Source of the DNA: RUG708 sp050946535 | Lineage (GTDB): Bacteria > Bacillota > Clostridia > Peptostreptococcales > Anaerovoracaceae | NCBI GenBank assembly: GCA_050946535.1 | Contig: JBMNUZ010000003.1 | Coordinates: 62,001 to 126,000 of the forward strand | Direction: 5' to 3' | DNA: 64,000 nucleotides | Translations under genes and position numbers: made by a program | Shown here: one piece after another, positions 18,657 to 27,098 of the stretch | How the letters are laid out: the number at the start of each line of letters is the position of its first letter | How positions within the stretch are numbered: the stretch's first letter is position 1 | Notes under the pieces: model-generated | What the model was told of the DNA's origin: nothing | Databases searched by the model: none | Seen by the model: the letters and a program-made list of their open reading frames with translations, nothing else

Positions 18657-20026
18657 TGATGTTTTCCGCCATTTCCGGAACAAAGAGAACCGGCGCCGTG
18701 CGGCCCGGCAGATCCAGGCCGGCAGGCAGACGATCCCGTTCAGGGTCTCACTTCAGAAACGACCGAGCGGCATCAAACGGCGCCGCTATCACGCGGCCGC
18801 GCGCCGAGATCCGTCCGAAAGCCGTGATCCCGGCCATTATCGTTGCAGCCCTTATGGCGCTTCCGGCCGTTTACATGAACAGCGCGGTGGGCTATGTGCC
18901 GATACTGTTCGTGCTGTTTTTATACGCCGTTTCTATGATCTACGCCAGCGTTCTGATCCGCGGGATGACATTCGAAGAATCTTCGGGAATGGAGCAGTGT
19001 ATCCGCGGCACAGACCTCGAGTTTCAGGTGCGCGTCCGCAATGCTACCCGCCTGGTCTGCATGCATGCCGAAGCTGTGCTCTATGTGAACGATGCCTTCG
19101 GAAAGCCTGCGTCCGAGGAAACGCTGAAATTCGCTCTCGCACGCGGCGAGGAGCGCGTTTTCACGTTTTCCGTCCGCTTCGAACACATCGGCACATATAC
19201 TGTCGGTCTCCGCAAGCTGAAGGTCGGCGGCCTCCTCGGCGTGGTGCCTCTGGTGGCAGAAAACGCGCGGAAATTCGAGGTGTCGGTAGCTCCGAAAATC
19301 CATCCGCTGGAGGACATCGATCTCTCTGACCGAATTCAGAACGAAAGCCTGCGTTCTTATACGATTTCGTCAGCCGAAAGCATCGATTACGCAGGTGTTC
19401 GCGAATACGCGTTCGGCGATCCGATCAAGCGGATCCATTGGAAACTGTCGTCCCACGCCGGCGGCTACATGACAAAACTCCTTGAGAGCTACGGCAACAA
19501 CGGCGTGTCTGTAGTGCCTGACCTGCTTTCGCCGGTCTACAGCCGGGATACGCTTCTCTCCGCATATGATGCCATCATGGAAATGGCTTTTTCGATATGC
19601 AGGTACGTGAAGGACAACGGGCTTGATGCGGAAATGGTCTGCCTCAGCAGGGAAGGAAGACGGGAAGTTTTCGCTCCGTATGACGTCGACGATTTTATCG
19701 CAGTCATGCACGAAATTCCGACCGTGTACACGAGCCCGTCACCTTCGATGGACGCCCGGCGCCTGATCTCGCCCGGCGATGGCGGCCTGGCGCTTTCATA
19801 CACGAACATCGCATTCTGCACGGCAACTGCTGACAAGGAGACGATCCAGGCGCTTCTGGCGCTGCGCCAGATCCGGCGCAATCCGATGCTGTTCTTCTTC
19901 CTGCCTGAAAGTGTTTACGGCGATGAGCGCTCAAAAGCCATGAAACCGCTGCGTGAACTGGATGCCGCGGAAATTCCGTACGTCGTGATCACTTCGGCCG
20001 ACCAGATCGGAAAGGGGGCGGTATAA
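18653..20026 (+). CDS. DUF58 membrane protein, MoxR partner
   Basis: This 457-residue protein starts with about 55 basic residues, then two closely spaced membrane segments (about residues 58-105), then a soluble region. The DUF58 signature VREYAFGDPIKRIHWKLS lies near residues 245-262. DUF58 proteins are related to von Willebrand A domains and are encoded with MoxR. It is translationally coupled to both neighbours (ATGA overlap upstream, TAATG overlap downstream). The Arg-rich N-terminus is unusual and may mean that the true start is later. Confidence 0.9.
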   Translation: MMMFSAISGTKRTGAVRPGRSRPAGRRSRSGSHFRNDRAASNGAAITRPRAEIRPKAVIPAIIVAALMALPAVYMNSAVGYVPILFVLFLYAVSMIYASVLIRGMTFEESSGMEQCIRGTDLEFQVRVRNATRLVCMHAEAVLYVNDAFGKPASEETLKFALARGEERVFTFSVRFEHIGTYTVGLRKLKVGGLLGVVPLVAENARKFEVSVAPKIHPLEDIDLSDRIQNESLRSYTISSAESIDYAGVREYAFGDPIKRIHWKLSSHAGGYMTKLLESYGNNGVSVVPDLLSPVYSRDTLLSAYDAIMEMAFSICRYVKDNGLDAEMVCLSREGRREVFAPYDVDDFIAVMHEIPTVYTSPSPSMDARRLISPGDGGLALSYTNIAFCTATADKETIQALLALRQIRRNPMLFFFLPESVYGDERSKAMKPLRELDAAEIPYVVITSADQIGKGAV

Positions 20027-21333
20027 TGCTCCGCAATTATATCCGCGATTCTTTCTGGGAATACCTGCTCTGCGTGCTGGCTTCGGCCGCGGTCGATTAC
20101 AGCTTCATGCACAGCGTCTACATACCCGATGATCTGTACGGGCGTTTCCTGCCCGTACTCGGTCTCTGCGCGGTCTGGCAGGTTCTCCTGTTCATCGCAG
20201 CGTATAACCGCAGAAATGTGATCATAGCACTGTCCGTCTGCGTTGCTGCAGGCGTTCTCTACGGATTCGGCATAGCATCAGGACAAATCGAACCGGAAGG
20301 AACGATCGCCTTGTATTATCTGATGACCTTCCTGTTCTCCGGGGCCGTCTTTCTGCTGACGCGCACGCGGCCGGGAGCAGTCGTTGCCGCAGTGCTCGGG
20401 ACGCTCGTCATTGCAGCCTGCCAGTTCCTCCAATACGGCGAGTTCGGCACAGCGCTGCTGGTCTACCTGTTTGCGTCGGCATGCCTCGTCATCGGAAGGC
20501 GCTACAGAGTTTATGCTTTGGAAACGCATTCCGGCCGTCCGGCCGTCCGACAGGCAGCCGGTGCATCGGCCGTCTTCTGCGCCGTCGCTATTGCATTGTC
20601 ACTGCTCGTATTTTTCGCCGTGGTCCGTCCGCTGGATCCGCCGACCAGGGAACTGAAGCTGCTCACGAGGATCGAATCGCTTGAGATATCGCATCAGCTC
20701 GGCATATCTTCGCACATCTATCTGCAGGATCCGGATAAGACGACTACGCAGACGAATGACGACGAGACGCTGACAAACAATCCGGGAACGGACGAACAGC
20801 AGCAGAACCAGCCGGATACGGCGCCGCAGGATACTTCGCAGCCGAGCCCCGATGTCTTCGACGACGGAGCGGTCGGACAGGATGCCGCGACGGCCGTACG
20901 CTATACAGCGCGCGACTGGCGGTGGCTTTATGCACTGATAACAGTGGCCGCGGCGGTGACGGCAGCGATTTTGGGCAAGAAATGGCTCCGCCGCAGGAAA
21001 CTCAGGCGGATGATGTCCGGAGGCCGTACGGAACAGGTCGTCCGGATGTACAACTACCTGCTCCGCATGCTGAAGTTCTCCGGCATGCCGAAGCAGGACG
21101 GCGAAACGGTCCATGAGTTTAACCGCAAAATACACAGGAGGGCAGACGCACTGTTCAGGCAGAAAAACGCGATGTCACTCATGTCAGGCGCGTTCAACGC
21201 CGCCGTGTACGGAGGGCGCGAACCTTCCGACGCGGCTTACGACATGTTCGTACAGTGCTGTACGGATTTTCCTGTTTATTTCCGCAGGAAATTCGGCCGG
21301 CGGCGTTATCTGAAATATTATTTCCGCTTTTAA
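20026..21333 (+). CDS. membrane protein with DUF4129-like C-terminus, third gene of MoxR operon
   Basis: The 435-residue protein has about five or six N-terminal membrane segments, an external acidic Gln/Asn/Thr-rich linker (about 235-295), one more membrane segment near 310 and a cytosolic tail. The tail motif VVRMYNYLLRMLKFSG followed by ETVHEFNRK matches DUF4129. In MoxR-DUF58 operons this position is often filled by a transglutaminase-like TgpA protein. Here the transglutaminase core (Cys-His-Asp) is absent, so only the scaffold parts remain. Its job in the complex is unknown. Confidence 0.75.
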   Translation: MLRNYIRDSFWEYLLCVLASAAVDYSFMHSVYIPDDLYGRFLPVLGLCAVWQVLLFIAAYNRRNVIIALSVCVAAGVLYGFGIASGQIEPEGTIALYYLMTFLFSGAVFLLTRTRPGAVVAAVLGTLVIAACQFLQYGEFGTALLVYLFASACLVIGRRYRVYALETHSGRPAVRQAAGASAVFCAVAIALSLLVFFAVVRPLDPPTRELKLLTRIESLEISHQLGISSHIYLQDPDKTTTQTNDDETLTNNPGTDEQQQNQPDTAPQDTSQPSPDVFDDGAVGQDAATAVRYTARDWRWLYALITVAAAVTAAILGKKWLRRRKLRRMMSGGRTEQVVRMYNYLLRMLKFSGMPKQDGETVHEFNRKIHRRADALFRQKNAMSLMSGAFNAAVYGGREPSDAAYDMFVQCCTDFPVYFRRKFGRRRYLKYYFRF

Positions 21334-21420
21334 CTATGAATGCACTGCTGACTGGCTTCCAGACGCAGGCGCGTTCATACATTCAATAATCAGTCTCCAA
21401 AGAAGCAGGACCGTCAGTTA

Positions 21421-21485
21421 TATGTACCTTCTTTACTGGTTTTGTCCAGTAAAGAGGGTACATATCAGCAGGTCTTGCTTTTTAT
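21421..21485 (+). terminator. long hairpin plus terminator ending the import/MoxR cluster
   Basis: A 19-bp stem at 21421-21439 and 21446-21464 is complete except for one G-U pair and closes a six-base loop. It is followed by a small AGCA/TGCT hairpin and TTTTTATTATAT. The length of the first stem is unusual for a terminator; a MITE remnant is an alternative. Confidence 0.7.
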
Positions 21486-21535
21486 TATATAATCATGTAT
21501 CATCACAGCCGGACATTTTTCGTTCCACAGCAATC

Positions 21536-21617
21536 GGGTATCAGCAAGCAGAGTGATCATTCCTGCACTTCTGACCGGCCGGGCATCAGCAAGCCGGAGA
21601 TCATTCCTGCACTTCTG
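21536..21617 (+). repeat. imperfect tandem repeat, two units of about 45 bases
   Basis: The block beginning GGGTATCAGCAAGC at 21536 recurs as GGGCATCAGCAAGC at 21581. Both contain ATCATTCCTGCACTTCTG, with a one-base length difference. The rest of the 21334-21892 gap holds no gene; TATAAT-like sequences at 21790-21810 could serve the next gene. Confidence 0.75.
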
Positions 21618-21892
21618 GCTGACTGATCATCAGCCATCATGATCATATTGCATCTGAAAGCAGGGAATCGGCGTGACGACGTCCGGCAGGACTGCATCCG
21701 GAATCAGCTGAAAAAAACACGGCATCTTTTTTATATCAGGATAATAAAGTTAAGCAAATGGTAATATTATATATGAACATACATCTGGTCCGTTCTGATA
21801 TAATAATACAAAGTGTGCTCTGAATTTGCAGACATGACGGACGGCTCCGGCAGACAGACGGCACAGCACAAGGAGAGAAAGAAGATGGTGTC

Positions 21893-22789
21893 TTGTTAAC
21901 ATCTAGGAGACTGGATACGATATACAGAAATGCAGAGAGAATACATATAGATGACCACGCTCAGTTCGTATTTATTTCGGACGTCCACAGAGGCGACAAC
22001 AGTGTGAGCGACGAGTTCGCGCAGAACAGGCTCGTTTATTATCATGCGCTTCAGTACTACTTCGACGATGGCTACACATACGTAGAGGTCGGTGATGGAG
22101 ATGAGATGTGGGAGGTCCCTAACTACAGATATATCTGGGGAGCTCATCCCGGAATATTCCGTGAACTGAGAAAGTTTCAGCAGGACGGAAGGCTGATAAT
22201 GCTGGCCGGAAATCACAACCACCAGATCATCAAAAATGATTTCGTACGGAGGAATATGGAATACGATTACGACGCGTTCCTCGACGAAACGGTGGAAGTG
22301 CTTCCCGGAGTCAAGCCGAAGGAGGCAGTCGTTCTCGTCTACGATCCCACGGGACAGGAGATTCTGGTCTGCCACGGACAGCAGGGAGAGATACTGAACG
22401 ATTACCTGGCTCCGATCGGCCTTTTCACGAACAGATATATATGGCGCTATTTTCACAAGGTCGGTTTCCATTATTCGGCGAATCCGACGAAAAACAGATA
22501 TCAGCCTGCAAAGCGCGAAAGGTCGCTTAAGAAGTGGATCGACGACAACGACGTGATGATGATCTGCGGCCACACTCACCGGCCGAGACTTTCTCAGAAA
22601 GGTGAGACGCCTTATTTCAACTCCGGATGCGTGATGCATCCGGGCGGCATGACGTGCCTCGAGCTGACTTTCGGTGAAATTTCGCTGGTGAGATGGACGA
22701 TACATACGAGAAAAGATGGCATGCTTTATATAAAACGTGCTACAATGAAGGGCCCTGTAAATATCGCTGATTTCAAAAAAAACAGATGA
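21893..22789 (+). CDS. calcineurin-like metallophosphoesterase
   Basis: The 298-residue protein carries the full two-metal set: DVHRGD near residue 27, GDGDE, GNHNH, HGQQGE and GHTHRP. The target (phosphodiester, nucleotide or lipid phosphate) is not evident. The only in-frame start is TTG at 21893, but the ribosome site AGGAG at 21871-21875 is better spaced for an out-of-frame ATG at 21885. That ATG opens a four-codon ORF (MVSC) ending at 21899, overlapping the TTG. Start by re-initiation, or a base error near here, is possible. Confidence 0.85.
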   Translation: MLTSRRLDTIYRNAERIHIDDHAQFVFISDVHRGDNSVSDEFAQNRLVYYHALQYYFDDGYTYVEVGDGDEMWEVPNYRYIWGAHPGIFRELRKFQQDGRLIMLAGNHNHQIIKNDFVRRNMEYDYDAFLDETVEVLPGVKPKEAVVLVYDPTGQEILVCHGQQGEILNDYLAPIGLFTNRYIWRYFHKVGFHYSANPTKNRYQPAKRERSLKKWIDDNDVMMICGHTHRPRLSQKGETPYFNSGCVMHPGGMTCLELTFGEISLVRWTIHTRKDGMLYIKRATMKGPVNIADFKKNR

Positions 22790-22853
22790 TATTTCAGGCA
22801 GGGCTGATATTATTTACCCGGTTGATATTTGTCAGTGGAGATGAGATAAAGAT

Positions 22854-24089
22854 ATGAATCTTGAACGAATGCTTTTTTTCGATAACATCAGAACCGATGA
22901 AACCGTGAAGAAAGCTGTCAACATAATAGAGAACGGCGGCACTACGAACAACGTCGACAGGACGAAGGCCGAGAATGATTATTACGATCTCGAGAGAACG
23001 CTCCTCAGAAAAGTCAGATCAGGCGATCCCGGGCTTACGTTCTGGGAGAATTACATAGTCGGCCTTGTCGCTGACAGCGAGAACCCGTTCAGCCTCGCGG
23101 CCGAAAACGGCACTCTGGATAAACTCACGATGCAGCTCGCAGAGGGAGATCTCGACGAAATAAAGAGGCTGCTCTCCATCGACTGGAATACTTCGTCGCC
23201 GCGCATGCACAACGCCGGCCCGTGCGTATGCACGCTCAAAGCACCGGTTAATAACGACGGACGCGCCGGTCTCGTCGCAGATGCGCTGAGCAAAAAACCA
23301 GCCGATGCCGTGAAAAGCCTGGCTGATTTCTACGGCACTCATATGTGCGGCATGCCAGGCAGATACAACGCGTTTGTATGGAATGGCAGCCTGAAGGGAG
23401 TCGCGCATCCTGATCCGATAACGTTCGACGATCTCATAGGATACCAGACTCAGAAGGAGCAGCTGATAAGGAACACGGAAGTATTCCTCTCAGGCGGCAG
23501 AGCGAACAACGTGCTGCTTTACGGAGACAAGGGCACGGGCAAATCCTCGAGTGTAAAGGCGCTGCTCAACAGATACGCCGGCGACGGGCTGAGACTCATA
23601 AACCTACCTAAGGACAGAATACTTGAAATCACGCAGGTTATGAACAGTGTTGCCGACAGGGGATGCAAGAGCATCATATTCATAGACGATCTCTCCTTCG
23701 ACGCTTCGGAACTCCAGTACAAGAAATTCAAATCGGTCCTGGAAGGCGGCATCGAAGTAAGGCCTTCAAATGTGCTCGTTTATGTCACCTCGAACAGAAG
23801 AAATCTCGTGAAGGAGATGTGGGGCGACAGAGGCGACAACGGAGAAGTGCACGCGAGAGACGGAATGGAGGAAAGACAGTCTCTGGCCGACAGATTCGGT
23901 CTTACGATCACCTTCTCGGCGCCTGACAAGAAACTCTATGAAGAGATAATAAAGTCGGTTGCGAAAAAGGAAGGCGTGGATATCAGCGAAGACGAGCTGC
24001 TCAGAAAGGCCACCGAATGGGATATGAGACAGACGAGCAGATCGGGAAGATCGGCACGGCAGTTCATAACTCATATAGCTGGAAAGTAA
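22854..24089 (+). CDS. DUF815 AAA ATPase
   Basis: The 411-residue protein matches DUF815: the DDLIGYQTQKEQLIRNT lead-in, Walker A YGDKGTGKSSSVKAL near residue 223, Walker B IIFIDDLSF, and the VYVTSNRRNLVKE sensor region. The ATPase half occupies about residues 185-410. The N-terminal 180 residues are a helical extension of unknown role. DUF815 proteins are widespread in Clostridia and have no established function. A TGGAGATGAG ribosome site precedes the ATG. Confidence 0.88.
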   Translation: MNLERMLFFDNIRTDETVKKAVNIIENGGTTNNVDRTKAENDYYDLERTLLRKVRSGDPGLTFWENYIVGLVADSENPFSLAAENGTLDKLTMQLAEGDLDEIKRLLSIDWNTSSPRMHNAGPCVCTLKAPVNNDGRAGLVADALSKKPADAVKSLADFYGTHMCGMPGRYNAFVWNGSLKGVAHPDPITFDDLIGYQTQKEQLIRNTEVFLSGGRANNVLLYGDKGTGKSSSVKALLNRYAGDGLRLINLPKDRILEITQVMNSVADRGCKSIIFIDDLSFDASELQYKKFKSVLEGGIEVRPSNVLVYVTSNRRNLVKEMWGDRGDNGEVHARDGMEERQSLADRFGLTITFSAPDKKLYEEIIKSVAKKEGVDISEDELLRKATEWDMRQTSRSGRSARQFITHIAGK

Positions 24090-24134
24090 AGAAACATATG
24101 CCTGAGGAGATGATGCTCTTCAGGCTCTTGTTTA

Positions 24135-24884
24135 TTGTTTTTGGATGGAATAAAGGAAATGAGAAGTGCATTAACAAACAGAATTTCAAGAAGGGCTTTC
24201 ACAGACCCGCTGACTCAGGAAGAAGCATCGCATATAGAGGAAGCCGTTAAAAAAGCAGATGACGAATCAGGTCTCACGATGGAGCTCGTGCTGGACGCTT
24301 CAGGTGCTTTTTCAGATAAAAAATACACGAAGGGATTCATCAAAAATGCCGGTTCTGCGATTCTGTTAAAGGGACCGTCAGACTGCCCTGATCTGAAGGA
24401 AAAGTGCGGATATTACGGCGAAGGCATCGTGCTCGACATGGTCGACATGGGACTCGGTACCTGCTGGGTCGCCGGCACGATGAACAGAGACTTCTTCAAT
24501 ATAGCCGGCGGCGAGACGCTCGTGTGCGTGATTCTGACAGGCCACGTGGAGAAGCCGAAAGTGGCCGAAAAAGCCATCAGAGCCATGATCCGGACAGGGC
24601 ACAAGACCCCTTCGGAAATGATTGAGAGCGACACGGAGATTCCTGATGAGATCATGAACGGAATGGAGGCGGTTTCGCTGGCGCCGAGCGCTATCAACAA
24701 ACAGAAGCCTCATTTTGTGTATTCCGGCGGCGTCCTCACAGCGAATGTGCCGGATACTTATGCCATGGATTTCGTCGATCTCGGGATCGCAAAGCGTCAT
24801 TTCGTAGAGGCTGCCGGTGGCAGCTTCGATTTCGGCAATGGCGGCGCGTGGCATCCGCCGCTTTCAGACGGGAAGAACTCGTGA
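24135..24884 (+). CDS. nitroreductase-family protein (putative TM-nitroreductase type)
   Basis: The 249-residue frame has the nitroreductase N-terminal pattern NRISRRAFTDPLT with paired Arg residues for FMN phosphate, a GYYGEGIVLDMVDMGLGTCWV segment, then a second half with LAPSAINKQKPHF. This double layout fits PF14512. The start is uncertain: TTG at 24135 gives the listed length, while ATG at 24159 (after AAAGGA with almost no spacing) gives 241 residues. The substrate is unknown. Confidence 0.8.
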   Translation: MFLDGIKEMRSALTNRISRRAFTDPLTQEEASHIEEAVKKADDESGLTMELVLDASGAFSDKKYTKGFIKNAGSAILLKGPSDCPDLKEKCGYYGEGIVLDMVDMGLGTCWVAGTMNRDFFNIAGGETLVCVILTGHVEKPKVAEKAIRAMIRTGHKTPSEMIESDTEIPDEIMNGMEAVSLAPSAINKQKPHFVYSGGVLTANVPDTYAMDFVDLGIAKRHFVEAAGGSFDFGNGGAWHPPLSDGKNS

Positions 24885-25010
24885 AAAACGCCTGAACAAG
24901 CTCATGAAAAATACGCATGAAAAACACTTGAAAAGACGCAGGAAAAATACGCATGAAAATCGCCTGAAAAAACGCAGGAAAAATACGCCTGAATAAGCGC
25001 CATTAAAAGC
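24885..25010 (+). repeat. degenerate tandem repeats following a stop codon
   Basis: Units of about 11-18 bases resembling GAAAAATACGCATGAAAA and GAAAAAACGCAGGAAAAA recur at least five times directly after the nitroreductase stop. The sequence is A-rich with no start codon and ribosome site, so it is probably non-coding. Confidence 0.75.
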
Positions 25011-25025
25011 TACGGCAAACAATCA

Positions 25026-25070
25026 TAAAAAACAGCTGTGCAGCCCTGAATTGCAGGGAACTGCACAGTT
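25026..25070 (-). terminator. terminator for the minus-strand 104-residue gene
   Basis: CTGTGCAG at 25036-25043 pairs with CTGCACAG at 25061-25068, with an inner CCCTG/CAGGG stem. On the minus strand it is followed by TTTTTTATG. Confidence 0.85.
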
Positions 25071-25098
25071 GATTCTCCGCTGCCACATCTTTCTTTTT

Positions 25099-25413
25099 TC
25101 AGTCTTCTACTTTTTCAAGTACGAATGCCCTGGCCTTTATCATGTCTTTCAGCTCATGGCGGACGATCTCGTCCGATTCGAGTTCGAGAATGTGATAGTC
25201 GTATTCCATTTCGTCAGGATTGCTCTTGATATTCTCCAGACCGCGTCTCTCGACGAGGTTTTTTATGCTTCTTTCGTTGACACGTGCGCGCTCGTCCTGT
25301 GCCCATTTGTCAACCTGCTCGAGCCAGATGTCAAACAGTCCGCTGCTTTTCATTTCGGAAGCGAATTCTGGATCCAGCGTTTCGATATATTCTCTTATTT
25401 CAGGTACGAACAT
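25099..25413 (-). CDS. conserved-looking hypothetical protein, 104 residues
   Basis: The small, acidic and mostly helical protein has no membrane segment or recognisable motif. An AAAGGA ribosome site 8 bases before the ATG at 25413, an own terminator and coding-like codon use support it as real. It contains a WLEQVDKWAQDERAR stretch and a central YDYHILELE strand. It is divergent from the next gene, with which it shares a 250-base regulatory region. I do not recognise the family. Confidence 0.7.
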   Translation of the reverse strand: MFVPEIREYIETLDPEFASEMKSSGLFDIWLEQVDKWAQDERARVNERSIKNLVERRGLENIKSNPDEMEYDYHILELESDEIVRHELKDMIKARAFVLEKVED

Positions 25414-25612
25414 AGAAATCTTCCTTTCAGTTTTTCACTTTTTCCTTCGGTTTTTCAGTTTTCACTCTTCAGTTTTAAACGTTTTTATACGTTTGTCCGC
25501 GCGAAGATCTTCTATAATATTTCCCTTGAAGACTCTTCACGGCTTCGGGCCGCGGCAGAATGCTGCCGTCATTTCATTGTATCATTGTTGTGGCGCTGGT
25601 ATACGATTGACG

Positions 25613-25651
25613 TTATAATACATATATCGGTTATACCGAAATATATTATAA
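25613..25651 (+). promoter_or_regulatory. 39-bp palindrome overlapping a -10 element
   Basis: TATAAT at 25614-25619 forms the left end of an imperfect palindrome centred on TAT at 25632-25634, with CGGT/ACCG at its core and mirrored ATAT-rich arms out to TTATAA. It ends 13 bases before the next start codon. This arrangement fits an operator for autoregulation. Confidence 0.5.
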
Positions 25652-25664
25652 CAGAGAGGCTGAT

Positions 25665-26291
25665 ATGATTACTGAAAATACGACGGCCTGGATCGAAAAT
25701 CTCGCGCCGAGAATAAAAGACTACCTGATTTTCAACGACAGGTACGAAGAAGTTTCCGAGGTCAGCGGCCTTGGCACCAAAGCATTGTATTATATGGGAA
25801 CGGGTCTGCTGGAAGATTTCTTCGGGAGCGATTACTACAATCCTGATTTCGAACCGGGTCCGGAAGAGGGCGTGAAAATCCGCTCCGTACAAGATATTTC
25901 CAATATGGTTGAGAGCCCTGAAGACCGTGAAAAGCTTGAAAACTGCATCGAAGAGATGCTCGGCAGAATCAGCGGCAAGACGCAGCATCAGAAAGAGAAC
26001 GGCGGAGAACATCCGGATCAGGATGGCTCAGGCATCGACAGGAGCAATCCGATGGTGAACGACTTTTTCAACATGATGACCGATTCGATACAGATGCAGG
26101 GATTTTATGACGGAATGGAAAGCCAGATTCAGGAAATACTGAACGAGAGCGGAGGCAGTCTCGACGAAGAGGTTGAAGAGCATTCCAGAGACCAGATGTC
26201 AGGAAATTTCGACGATCTCCTTGCCGACATGCTAGACGGGCATATCGATACTGGTGAAGAGGAAAAAGACAAAGACAAAAAAGACGAATAA
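25665..26291 (+). CDS. hypothetical protein, 208 residues, acidic
   Basis: An AGAGG ribosome site lies 6 bases before the ATG. The N-terminal half (about 1-100) looks globular, with WIENLAPRIKDYLIF and ALYYMGTGLLEDFFG segments. The remainder is acidic, rich in Gly, Gln, Asp and Glu, and ends in a Lys/Asp cluster. There is no signal peptide or membrane segment. I do not recognise the family. A terminator follows, so it is monocistronic. Confidence 0.65.
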   Translation: MITENTTAWIENLAPRIKDYLIFNDRYEEVSEVSGLGTKALYYMGTGLLEDFFGSDYYNPDFEPGPEEGVKIRSVQDISNMVESPEDREKLENCIEEMLGRISGKTQHQKENGGEHPDQDGSGIDRSNPMVNDFFNMMTDSIQMQGFYDGMESQIQEILNESGGSLDEEVEEHSRDQMSGNFDDLLADMLDGHIDTGEEEKDKDKKDE

Positions 26292-26300
26292 TATTTATTC

Positions 26301-26342
26301 CGCGCAGCTGATGCCACAGGCGATTCCGGCTGCGCATTTTTT
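26301..26342 (+). terminator. intrinsic terminator
   Basis: GCGCAGC at 26302-26308 pairs with GCTGCGC at 26329-26335, followed by ATTTTTTG. The 270 bases between here and the tRNA are AT-rich with no gene that I can support. Confidence 0.85.
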
Positions 26343-26611
26343 GTAATGTCATCGACTGATTCCATCGGCGATTACTTGCAATTGTCAATAAAATAACGAA
26401 AATGAGCGCTAGACACGATTATTTTTAAAATAATTTCGTATTTTATATTTATTTTTAACGTCTGATGAGGATATGATTTCAAAAGAAATTTGCCGGATTT
26501 GATCATTTTTGCGGATTGAATCTGACCGGCACTGTTTTGCACGATAATCCCGGAAGGATACTTCAGAAATAAAAAAGACCGGGAACATTTTATATGGAAA
26601 TTGCATAAAAG

Positions 26612-26701
26612 TGGCGGAGAGAGTGGGATTCGAACCCACGGTACCATAAAGGTACACTGCATTTCGAGTGCAGCTCGTTATGACCACTTCGATATCTCTC
26701 C
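26612..26701 (-). tRNA. tRNA-Ser (anticodon CGA)
   Basis: On the minus strand the 90-nt gene has acceptor GGAGAGA pairing with TCTCTCC, an anticodon loop CTCGAAA, a long variable arm typical of type II serine tRNAs, a GGTTCGAAT T-loop and an encoded CCA at 26612-26614. Confidence 0.96.
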
Positions 26702-26719
26702 GCATCAAGTTACCGGCAT

Positions 26720-26748
26720 AGTTTATCATTAATAAATATATACGTCAA
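26720..26748 (-). promoter_or_regulatory. promoter for tRNA-Ser
   Basis: On the minus strand TTGACG and TAAACT are separated by exactly 17 bases, 19 bases upstream of the tRNA 5' end. Confidence 0.75.
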
Positions 26749-27098
26749 GTGATGATTTATTATAAATTTTTATTCGCGGGAGCCACCGAAATAATTCCGA
26801 AAAAAAACGCTTTGACTAATGAATAACTGTGTTTATTGAAAAACAAATGTGGAAATATTTTGTGTGTTGCGTTATTATAATAATGGAGTTTGATGATGAT
26901 TCAGATCGTCTGAAAGTGTATTTGCGGCTCTTTCGGACTAAGGAAGTTGTTGATCCACCACCAAAATCTGAAACGTTATTTGCGGAACGTTTCAGAGCGC
27001 GGTTTCCGTCTGGGTTTTCTGAGAACATTACAATTGCACGATAATCGAATCAATTATTACTCAGCGGATATATTTATCCGAATCGTACAGGAGACAAG
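26749..27098 (+). other. intergenic region before the shell-protein locus, no supported gene
   Basis: A 71-codon frame at 26829-27044 has no ribosome site and atypical composition, so I do not call it. A small CGGATA/TATCCG hairpin lies at about 27064-27079, just before the AGGAGA ribosome site of the next gene. Confidence 0.4.

Noticed and set aside
26829..27044. 71-codon frame before the shell-protein genes
   Set aside because: No ribosome site, unusual composition and no recognisable motif.
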